Shown here one piece after another: positions 35,601 through 43,701 of a DNA stretch of 43,701 bases. The position numbers and the translations under genes were made by a program. The notes below the pieces were generated by a model, which searched no databases, had not been told where the DNA came from, and was given only the letters and a program-made list of their open reading frames with translations. Every line of letters begins with the position of its first letter. The first letter of the stretch is position 1. Origin of the DNA: Protostelium mycophagum (lineage: Eukaryota; Evosea; Variosea; Protosteliida; Protosteliaceae); assembly GCA_002081555.1 (NCBI GenBank), contig KV921105.1:3357-47057 (forward strand), written 5' to 3'.

Positions 35601-37274
35601 TCATTTTGTGGCTATGGACAAGATCTTCTCGTAGTCCTGCTTAAGTGTCTGTATGGTGTTTTTGTAGAGGATAGATAATCTCCAAGAACCTGTATTTTGT
35701 TGAGTAATGGAATAAGGTGAGTGGAATTACCGTGAGTGCGAAACTCTTCGTAAGCAGATTCGAATATGCCTCTGTTGTGGGCCAAGCAGTCCTATAAAAG
35801 CGTCATTCTTTATCAATCTTCATCCCTTTAAACCAGTACCTGCAGCTGGCGGTAACGAGTTCTGTACAAGGTCAATTGCGTTTCTGAGAGAAACACTCAC
35901 CTCTGGCTGCTCTTCCATTCAAACATGTGCCAGTGTGCCTCCAGTACGGGGTAAATGTCTTTGGACAAAGTGTACCACTCCTTCTGTTCACCACAAATCA
36001 TCAGGTACCCAAAGAGAGACAAAGCGGCATCCCTGCTGTGTCTGTTCAGCTTCTACGAAACATTGTCTTCTCACTTTCCGAAGGAAGAGGGGAGGTTTCC
36101 CTCCTTGTCTTTGAAGAAGAAGGAAGGGCCGAATCTGGGATCGCAGAGTATACAGTCTGGCCTGGTGCACTTGGGGAAGTCGTTCTCGTTGCGCTCCTCG
36201 AGGGTCGCCACCTTCCTTATCCTCTTAGGCTTCTCCTGCGTCTACATCAGAGAGGCCATCATGAAGACGTTAACCCACCTCGTCTTCAAGCCCGGAGAAT
36301 TCGGTGTCGGAGTCTGAAGAGCAGGAGCCGTGCGAAGAACTATCTTCGGAGTCTGAGGAAATGAGCTGCACAGTCTTGCCAATCTCGCGGCTGGTCTCTC
36401 TCGCCGCAACGGCCGCTGCACGATGTTTCTTCTGGGACTAGGAGGGTGAGACGGAAATTTCGATGAAATCTCACCTTGCTGTCTTGGGAAGGAGAGGACT
36501 CTGTGTCGCTGAAACCTACAGATTTCTGCTGAGACCCCTCGTTGTCCTGCATCTGCTCAGTACTTTCATGCAATGGAGGAGTTACCTGTCTGGACATATT
36601 TTCGACCACCAGAGGCCTTTTAGAGCTCTTCGTTTCTTTGACTAAAGATTTATGGCCGACGGGGCTGGCGGCGTTCGAGCCAGGGAGGATTAAGGGGTGC
36701 TTCGCTTCTGTCTTCCTCTTGCCGAGAACCGTCTACAGAGGGTTAGAGCTGTTTGTAATTGTACACGGTTTACAAACCTCGTCCTGCTTTTCGGTGGCTT
36801 TGGTATCGCTTTTGGAGGTCTCATCTGCCTGTTTTGGGATTTTCGAGGATTTAACCTTGTCTCTAAAGGCCTGCATCATCACAGGGCGGACCTTCTTCTT
36901 TCCATAGAAGGGTTTGGGTGCAGTCTGTGGTATTCAGACGTCTGGAGCTCATGATCTTGGCTCATCTCACCTGTTTGAAGAGGGTGTCTGCCGCCTCTGG
37001 CAGAGAGGAGCCGTGTCTGTTCGTGTCATCACCCAGCAGATCAGAAGTAAACTGGAGGCCAGAGTCCAACTTCTCTATTCTGCTTTTTGATTAGTTACAA
37101 TGATCGTTTGCCGTCGTCGCACCTGTCGATGGAAGATGGACAAGTATCGGTAGAGAGGATCCTCTTCTTTAGAGGTAGGTCTTTATCTTGGTATTCTTGG
37201 TGTAATCTGGTTAAGAAGTTCGTAAAGAGCAGAATGTCGGCCTCTGGAACTCCATTGAGAAGGTAACGGCTCAT
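35601..37274 (-). CDS. nuclear-type protein of unknown function with a CX4CX2C motif
   Basis: ATG at 37274 gives MSRYLLNGVPEADILLFTNF and LTRLHQEYQDKDLPLKKRIL, spliced to KLDSGLQFTSDLLGDDTNRH. Basic Ser/Lys-rich exons follow (FYGKKKVRPVMMQAFRDKVK; TVLGKRKTEAKHPLILPGSN). A phospho-type acidic stretch (SSDSDTEFSGLEDE) precedes RKVATLEERNENDFPKCTRP with the cysteine cluster CTRPDCILC. A 42-bp intron then joins to DAALSLFGYLMICGEQKEWY, then TLSKDIYPVLEAHWHMFEWK, DCLAHNRGIFESAYEEFRTH and a final SILYKNTIQTLKQDYEKILS helix. Acidic/basic linkers around a folded C-terminal domain suggest a chromatin or nuclear protein, but I do not recognise the family. Its stop lies 88 bases from the convergent OXR1-part stop. 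Confidence 0.7.
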
Positions 37275-37683
37275 GATCGAGTTAAATGTTTGTCGTGTTC
37301 GTGCTGTGTTGATTGTCGTAAAGTGACCGTTGCCTCAGCCAGATTCCTGATTCTAGACCCCAAGACTGTCATTTAAGGATGTCGTACGTAAAATTTTGAC
37401 ACATTACAACTGCCAAATCCATTCGAGGAGCTTGGTTTAAAAACTTGCAACTCACGCATCAACCGAGCTGATTTGTGTTACTGCAGCACTCTGGAACGTG
37501 AATTGTCTTTAAAGAGGTGGAGAGAAGATGTATTATAGACTATGACGTTGCAATCAATACGCGAAATTTCCCAATACACCACGTCATCTGGTTGGACAAA
37601 GGATCTCGGTCCGAAAGTATGAAAATGAAAATGAAATTACTCATTGAGAATCTCCCAAAATAATTTAACATCTACAACGCCCT
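37275..37683. other. intergenic region between the unknown nuclear gene and CFAP45
   Basis: 409 bases downstream of CFAP45 and upstream of the nuclear-type gene, both on the minus strand. No coding frame, repeat or clear motif stands out. It should hold the promoter of the 37274 gene. Confidence 0.5.
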
Positions 37684-39587
37684 TCAAAATCTCATCTTCT
37701 TCAAGTCCAGTATGTATTTCTCTTCTACTCCTGCTGCTCGTAGTTCCTAAACACGCCAGTAAATTCGACGACACGTCACAACTGTCATTCTGACGCTCAC
37801 CTCGATCTTCCGCAGCCGGATTTCTTCCAGTTGTCTCCTCTTGACCTCTTTCTCTGCATTCATCCGTCTTCCTTCTTCTGATATCTCTCGAAGCCTTTCT
37901 TTCGACTGTTCCTCGTGTAAAGTGATTTGCCTCTGTTTCTGTCAAATAACGCCAACAGAATTTCAAACTTACTCGGCTCTCTTCAGATACTTTGATTCTG
38001 GCTTCTCTATCCCTTCTCTCTTTTTCTGTCTCAATCTCAATATCCCGTCGTTTTTTGTCAAAGACACGCTCCGCGTCGGCCATCTCTGATTGTGCAAACT
38101 CCTCTTGTGCAATCTATAAAAATGAGAATCATTTCACTTGTAAAGCTTTAATTCAGCTTTGTGTGAGTCGGAAAAGTCAAATTTAATTTTCTGCTAATTT
38201 ACCTCTTTCGCGCGAATCTGAGCTTGACGAGCGGTATCCACCTCTTCAATGATCTTCTTCCTTCTGGCTATGGCCTCCTTCTCTCTTGTCGCAGCCTCCC
38301 TCACCTTGGCGTCAGCGTCTTTCTTTGCTCGCAAATAGTCGTCTTGTTCCTGTCGATATTTAACAACAAAGGCCAAGATGCTCCACCCACTCTGTTGTCG
38401 ATCAACTTCTCTTGTGCCGCCCTCATTCTGGCATATTCTTTCTCTCTTGCTGCTCTGAGTCGGTCTTGTTCCTCCGCAGCCTCCTTTTCTTTCTGGGCTT
38501 TATCTTGCAAATATTGTGCGATCTTCTTGTCTTCTTGTTTTTCCAATTCCTTGACTTCTAATTTATCGCGAATTGCGTCGTTGTTTGCGTGTTGATTGAG
38601 CTCCAATAATTTTTTCTGGGCTTCTCGCTTCCTTCTCCTCTCTTCAAGCTCTTCCTCGCGAAAAGATCTGAAGACGATGAGTACTTGTGCAAAACTTATT
38701 TTTAATGGTTGTTCTAATTTGACCTAATTTGACAACAAAAGACTCACTGAAATTGCTGCTTCATCATCATTTGTTCTTGTTCTTTGTTGTTTTGTAGTTT
38801 GATACGATCCAGTTCTCTCTCCTCCATCTGCAGTCTGAGAACCTGATTGGAATGAGATGATGTCTTCCTGTGAAACATTGGATCACCTCAGCTCCTCGTC
38901 GCCTCTCCTCAGCTCTCCTCTCTTCTTGCTCTTCATAAGCTCTGATTGTTTCTTTTCGCTTCTGCTCGGTGAACTGATCCATCGCTCTGTCCTGTTCTTT
39001 CAACACTCTGTTCCATTCGGACTGTTGTGATCAGCGACAATTCGGTCATCAGTGTACCTTTTCGTTGATCTGCTTCTCTCGAACTGTCATACTCTTTGCA
39101 CGTCCCATGAGAATATTCATGGCTTTCACTTCATCCCATTCTTCAGTGATTTGTTCGTTAGCTTTTGACAACGTGCGAGTTCTGTGCATTTCTGATTCTG
39201 TATTGATCGCATCCATCACATCGCTGAGCTCTTGGTTCTTCTGACTATGATCTTTGATCCTCTGTTTTCTCTCTGCACATTATCAACAGTCACTTCTTAT
39301 TAAGACATACCTGACGTGGTTGGTTTTGCTGGTGAGCGACGTCCACCAATGGCGGTTGGTGATCTACTGCCTGCGGCAGTATTGATTCTCGCTGTAGGTC
39401 TTGATGGTGTCGATGACAATAAATCAATGAGTGGTATATCTTTCGAGGAAGTCATCTGACACACCGTTAGAGGTCAACATTGGTTACTGAAACTCACTTT
39501 GAGGCGCTCTAAATCTGCCTGGCTGACGACACCGACATCTCTCTGTGTTAGAGGTGATAAACGAGGAGAAACGCCGATTCGACTCAT
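37684..39587 (-). CDS. CFAP45: CFAP45 (CCDC19) ciliary microtubule inner protein
   Basis: Rod-like microtubule inner protein of doublet microtubules in motile cilia. ATG at 39587 gives MSRIGVSPRLSPLTQRDVGV then SQADLERLK, and next DIPLIDLLSSTPSRPTARIN. The conserved helical body includes ELSDVMDAINTESEMHRTRT, ITEEWDEVKAMNILMGRAKS, VREKQINEK, EWNRVLKEQDRAMDQFTEQK, EREELEERRRRKREAQKK-like and DKLEVKELEKQEDKKIAQYL. Later come LRAAREKEYARMRAAQEKLI, AFVVKYRQEQDDYLRAKKDA, FAQSEMADAERVFDKKRRDI and a terminal LRAAGVEEKYILDLKKMRF before the stop. The EKY near the end matches the CFAP45 C-terminus. It is coiled coil throughout, in about nine exons. Presence of this gene implies motile cilia or flagella at some stage. 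Confidence 0.88.
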
Positions 39588-39715
39588 GATGGTGTTTGAA
39601 AATGAGCCTGGGCCCAGCCAACGGAAAGTTATTTATAGAGCAACGCACTCAAATTTTCCGGTAATTTTACCCCTATAATGTGGCTTGTCTTCACCAACGA
39701 TCAGTGCATGCCTTA
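39588..39715. promoter_or_regulatory. bidirectional promoter of CFAP45 and a membrane-protein gene
   Basis: Only 128 bases separate the divergent ATGs. There is a GC palindrome (CCTGGGCCCAGCC-like, near 39610). I looked for an RFX X-box, common at ciliary genes, and do not see a good one. Confidence 0.35.
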
Positions 39716-41137
39716 ATGGTGCAACTTGAGAGTCTTTTTCAATCAGATGAACTCAGTGTCAGTTTCACTTTTGCAGCCTGAGGCGGTTGTGTGTATTTTT
39801 GTTCAGGGAATTCGGGGAAATCCGGAGTTTTTTTTTCAAGTTGAAATACGGGTGTTTCGAACGAAAGAGGGAAGGGAAAACTCCAACACAATGCTGCGAC
39901 TTCTGTCCTTATCAGAGGACGTGGTCTATCCCTGCATATCTTTGGTATTCGTTTTATCTATGACACTAGGTGAGACACCCCAACGTTCATTTTGTGAAAA
40001 AAGTCAATCGGATCTTCTCAATCTTAGATAAGAGGCCAGGATCTATGGGGCTATCTAATGATTTCAGTTACGCTCTTTGGGCAATTTCTTACTCCATATT
40101 TAAGGGGAAACAAGAATTCCTTTTCCTCATCGATAACGGAAGCATATTTAGATCTATTAGATTATCTCCCCCTCCTTCTAATGTTCACTGGTGTGACCTT
40201 TCTCATTTTTCACTGGTGAGTCTTCCATAGCGTAGAATACAGAGCCAGATTTCTTGTATTACGGCCTCATCTTCCTTCCACTCACAGGATCATATGTCTC
40301 AAAAATTCAGGGCACAGAGATACACCATCGTTGGAAAATACAAACTCAGAAAATCGATGGAAGCGAGCAAAGTAAAGGGAATAAGCATAGGATTTAGAAA
40401 ACTGAAGGGCTCGTTATTAAGAGCCAATCTGGCTGTGTATATCATCTTGGTCCTGTCCTTCATAATCAACTGTGTAACAACTCACAACAAGGTGATGTCA
40501 ACAAAATCAGACTCACAGATCATGTAAAAAATGAGATGTTTGATCACAAAGCCACGGTTGCTAACGTAGAGACACGCTATACACCTGAAAGCCAGATTTT
40601 TACAATCAAAATGATCAAGTTTATCCAAGAAAATGTGAAAAATGTGAAGAAATTTCATTGATATTTCAAGGTCTTGGTGCCCATTGTAGACGCAATATCC
40701 GTATTAATTGTGGGGACCACCGCGTTGAACGTGTTCATACGTCATCGTTTACTTTCCATCTCTTCACTAGAGGAGGAAGAATTCTCCCGGAAAGCGGAGC
40801 GTCTACAAAAGCTGACCCGCTTGGTACTAATGTCGACACAGTACATGCTGTTCATTATGGTGGTATTCACACTGTCGTCATTATTCGACGCTTTTGGGGG
40901 AGAAAACTCGTGGAAACCTCTGAGGGATACGGTGTGGAAGATGATGATCTTGGGACATGCTGGTCTACAACTGTACACCTTGATTAATTTTGGCTCGGGG
41001 TGAGTTTCATTGCAATGTGACGTGATCCAATTTTCATGGACTCTTTGTGTGGTGCTGTCTCTACAATTAGCAAGACGGATATTTCTATGTTACGACATGA
41101 GGGCATAGAGATGAAAGGCATAATATGCCTCTTATAA
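39716..41137 (+). CDS. multi-pass membrane protein of unknown family
   Basis: ATG at 39716 gives MVQLESLFQSDELS, spliced through a 48-bp intron to GIRGNPEFFFQVEIRVFRTK, then a hydrophobic segment (VYPCISLVFVLSMTL). FSYALWAISYSIFKG, FLFLIDNGSIFRSIRL, a membrane helix in LLRANLAVYIILVLSFIINC, VPIVDAISVLIVGTTALNVF, LVLMSTQYMLFIMVVFTLSS and MILGHAGLQLYTLINFG follow, giving at least five probable helices. A strong donor after INFGSG (near 41001) joins to KTDISMLRHEGIEMKG and a stop at 41135-41137; reading through would stop at 41003 instead. The intron 40491-40670 contains a coding-like stretch that I could not join in frame. No family recognised; receptor or transporter cannot be decided. Confidence 0.65.
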
Positions 41138-41210
41138 TAAGTGTTGATATCCAAATTAAAATATAAAAAGGAAAAGGCCCTCTTGCTGTTATAAAGGATC
41201 AAGAAATTTT

Positions 41211-42822
41211 TTGACTCGATGTAGATGGTCAGAATTACCGCTCAACTCATCAACTGTAAAGCCGAACTGGCTCACTGACGTATTACAATCTGCCGGGGCA
41301 CTGTCAGAATCGAACAAAATCTCAGATTTTTCCGCGAAATTGTTGACCGTACGAATTATTCTTGAAATTTCGCTGAAAACCGTAGGGTGGATGTCATTTC
41401 CATGTCACACGTTTTGACCTCAATCTACAACGAGAAGAGCCCAGAACGCCACACACTGTCGTCCTCAAGGTGAATATCTCCGAATTTTCACCAGATTTTC
41501 CCGAAATTTCTTCTGAATTTCCTCAGACTCTTTCTTGGGACAAGACTTTCCTGGAAAAATTCAAATTGGCGGTAAAAAAATATCTCAACTATTCAGACAA
41601 GGACGTAATGTATCTGAATTCATACGAAATAGAAGCCAGATTTTATAAATATATGCTCAACAATATGGGCGCCATCAGACTACCGCACGTAAGTTCAATT
41701 TTCCATTTCTCAATCACGTAAATGTGGGATGAGGTCGACAATATGATGATGTCGACAGGTCTATTTTAACTTTGAGGATGCATTCAACAATCAATTCTGT
41801 ACAGTGATGGAGGATATATCTAAATTTAGAGACGGTCAGCCTAATGGATTTCATTTTTCAGACGCGGAGACCATCATAAAATCCCTCGCATCTTTCCACG
41901 CAACAAACTGGGGCAAACCATCACCCCCAAACGGCACAAAATATTGGAATGTCGGAGGGTACTGGACCGGCACCAAGAACGAGGTGACAAATTTTCTCGA
42001 AATTTCATCGAAATTGATCCGAAATTTCAGGCAAATAAGGACGAATTTTTCAGTGCGTGGGGACATGCTGTCAAAAATTTCAGAGAAGAATTGCAATTTG
42101 ATTCAGAAAAAGAAGAGTTGGGCAAAAAAATTCACAAAATTCTACCGAAATTAAACAAACAATTCGAAGAAATGTCACCAAAGACACTAGTCCACGGAGA
42201 TTACAAAATATCCAATCTTTTCGTCCGCGGGGTGAGTTTTTCACGTTAATTCACGCGATGACACGGTAAGGAAGGAGAAGTCTACGCGATCGACTGGCAG
42301 TGGTTCGGGCTGGGTGTCGGGGCTCTGGACGTGTTTTATTTCATTGCGACCAGTATGGACCCTTCTATTCTGAACGATGACATGAAGCTTTTGAGGCTAT
42401 ATTTAGACACACTAGAAGAGAACGGAATTCATATGGAATGGGAAGAATTGAAGAGGCAGTATAGAATCTGCTACATCGATTTTTTCGTCTACACAGTGGT
42501 GAGTTTTTATCAAAGTAATTTTTTTGTCGAATTTGTATGTGGAATTATTTGAAATATAAAAAATATAAAAACTTTGTGGTGCGAAGAGAATAACAACACA
42601 TTTGGTACAACGAATGCGACATCTGAAAACACTTTTTTTTATTAAATTCAAAGTTCAAACTCAAAAATACAAAAGGTAGCAAAATGGAGCCGGATGACAA
42701 ATGAAGACGTTGAGACATACAGAAGGGGCAGAAAGGACGGGCTGCATCTCAGATCCATACTGCACATGAGGAAGATGCTCGAAGACACCTCTTTATTCAT
42801 GAAAATACACCAGTTCGATTAA
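41211..42822 (+). CDS. EcKinase/CHK-like small-molecule kinase
   Basis: Member of the ecdysteroid kinase-like/CHK group of protein-kinase-like fold enzymes that phosphorylate small molecules such as steroids or choline-like compounds. It has VKPNWLTDVLQSAGALSESN near the N-terminus, then TPHTVVLK (probable ATP lysine), YEIEARFYKYMLNNMGAIRL, FHATNWGKPSPP and a catalytic LVHGDYKISNLFV (HGDxxxxN, near 42190). VYAIDWQWFGLGVGALDVFY carries the metal-binding D in place of DFG. The protein ends LEDTSLFMKIHQFD. Introns include a long one at about 42498-42675. No in-frame ATG is visible before VKPNWL, so the start lies in an unresolved first exon; 41211 is only where the open frame begins. Substrate unknown. 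Confidence 0.8.
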
Positions 42823-43219
42823 ATATTCACTCATCTATTCTATTCGCACAATCGAATTTTATCGGTTGTGTTAGTTTCCTCTTTGAAGATACCTTAGAGT
42901 TATTGACCTCTTCCAGAATGATCCGGTGACATCATTTAATCATGCATCATAAACAGTGACCCCTACCATCACGATTTCTTTCGTTGGAAATAATTTCTTC
43001 AATTTTCGACCTGGCCTTTTTTGGATAAAAATACATCCACAAAATTCTTCAAGAAAATTACTGAACATTTTTTCACCTTTTTCGCAATCAAAAATAAATC
43101 AGTTATTATTATTTCCATTGTTGTTCGGGGATATCCACAGGAATATGACGAGTTATAACACAGTTGATGAAGGGTTTATTTCCGTATCGAGCTCATAAAG
43201 CCTTCATCTGTGTGACTTA
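42823..43219. other. AT-rich intergenic region
   Basis: 397 bases between two convergent genes. An open frame at 42956-43198 is AT-biased and unlike any family. No repeats or RNA genes were seen. Confidence 0.45.
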
Positions 43220-43701
43220 TTAATCTGGTTCGAGGATGGTGTAATGGTGGTTGAAGGCGAAGAACATTTGGTTGGTGAACGCAAACTTAACCGTCTTCAG
43301 CTGCTCTCCTGTGTCTTCATCAGAAAGGTACAAAAAATATCTGTCGAAACTCTTGTATATCGTGATGACGTCATAACTCACCGTATCTTTCAAGTACCCA
43401 CATTACAGCCTGGTGCCATCCGTCAAGGCGAGTTTCAACGGAGAATAAGAGACCAAATCCGGGACCTGCCAAAGGGAATTCGTAGGTGAGTGCCGCGCTC
43501 AATATTTCCAAGTGCAGCAACTTCTCCAATAGAGGGTAATGAGAGGTGGGCTGGGGAATCTTTTAGAATATTTTCTGTTGAAAATAAAAGCCGTACATGA
43601 TTGTCGAAGTCTTCGATTGAGATGGGAATGGGGTGAAAAAAGGTCTCTGCGCAGCAGTACGTTCCTTCCACTGACAATGTCACCAGCTGAGCGAATATAT
43701 C
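43220..43701 (-). CDS. partial gene, C-terminal part of an unknown protein
   Basis: Runs in from the right edge on the minus strand. The readable exons are YSLAQLVTLSVEGTYCCAET with FFHPIPISIEDFDNH, then after a GTACGG donor LHLEILSAALTYEFPLAGPG with FGLLFSVETRLDGWHQA. A 55-bp intron joins to SFDRYFLYLSDEDTGEQLKT, then VKFAFTNQMFFAFNHHYTIL and EPD at the stop. It is moderately hydrophobic and looks folded; no family recognised. Its 5' part lies outside the window. Confidence 0.6.

Noticed and set aside
35927-36954. Several plus-strand ORFs of 80-145 codons
   Set aside because: They overlap the minus-strand exons with canonical splice sites and a sensible protein; they are complements of it.

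Overview
Intron-rich nuclear DNA from a eukaryote with a very compact genome, almost certainly an animal or a close animal relative. About 19 protein genes fill 43.7 kb on both strands. Most introns are 37-60 bp with GT-AG ends, gaps between genes are often 30-150 bp, and poly(A) signals can overlap stop codons. The gene content (ubiquilin, ZGRF1, RAD23, WDHD1/AND-1, WDR59, OXR1, TMEM63, OCIA-domain protein, CFAP45) is holozoan/metazoan and implies a ciliated organism. A small-genome early-branching animal, for example a glass sponge, fits, but this is inference from compactness and not a diagnosis. No prokaryotic, viral, tRNA, rRNA or CRISPR features were seen.

Layout: 1-1083 AT-rich flank; 1084-2932 (+) ubiquilin; 3102-8645 (+) ZGRF1-type DNA helicase; 8678-9058 (-) small unknown protein; 9090-10635 (-) RAD23; 10786-14578 (+) long coiled-coil centrosomal-type protein; 14690-15642 (-) SWSAP1-like RecA-fold protein; 15744-16603 (-) VTE5-type polyprenol kinase; 16942-18514 (+) GALT; 18663-19818 (+) PLPBP; 19875-21027 (-) ankyrin protein; 21544-24492 (-) TMEM63/CSC1 channel; 24759-25589 (-) OCIA-domain protein; 25940-30172 (-) WDHD1/AND-1; 30678-35512 (+) WDR59-like plus OXR1-like, apparently one fused frame; 35601-37274 (-) unknown nuclear-type protein; 37684-39587 (-) CFAP45; 39716-41137 (+) unknown multi-pass membrane protein; 41211-42822 (+) EcKinase/CHK-like kinase; 43220-end (-) partial unknown gene.

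Most genes are unrelated housekeeping genes packed together. Two themes stand out. Four genome-maintenance genes (ZGRF1, RAD23, SWSAP1-like, WDHD1) lie close together. Two UBL-UBA proteasome shuttle factors (ubiquilin and RAD23) lie 6 kb apart and share an ACGCGTCA promoter word. The most striking item is at 30678-35512: the WD40-RWD half of the GATOR2 subunit WDR59 runs in frame, through one predicted 57-nt linker exon, into a LysM-GRAM-TLDc protein of the OXR1/NCOA7 family, while the usual C-terminal RING part of WDR59 is not seen. Two octamers, TTGTAGAT and TGACGTCA, are also strongly over-represented. Exon coordinates given in the entries were worked out by hand; those for ubiquilin and RAD23 add up to intact frames.
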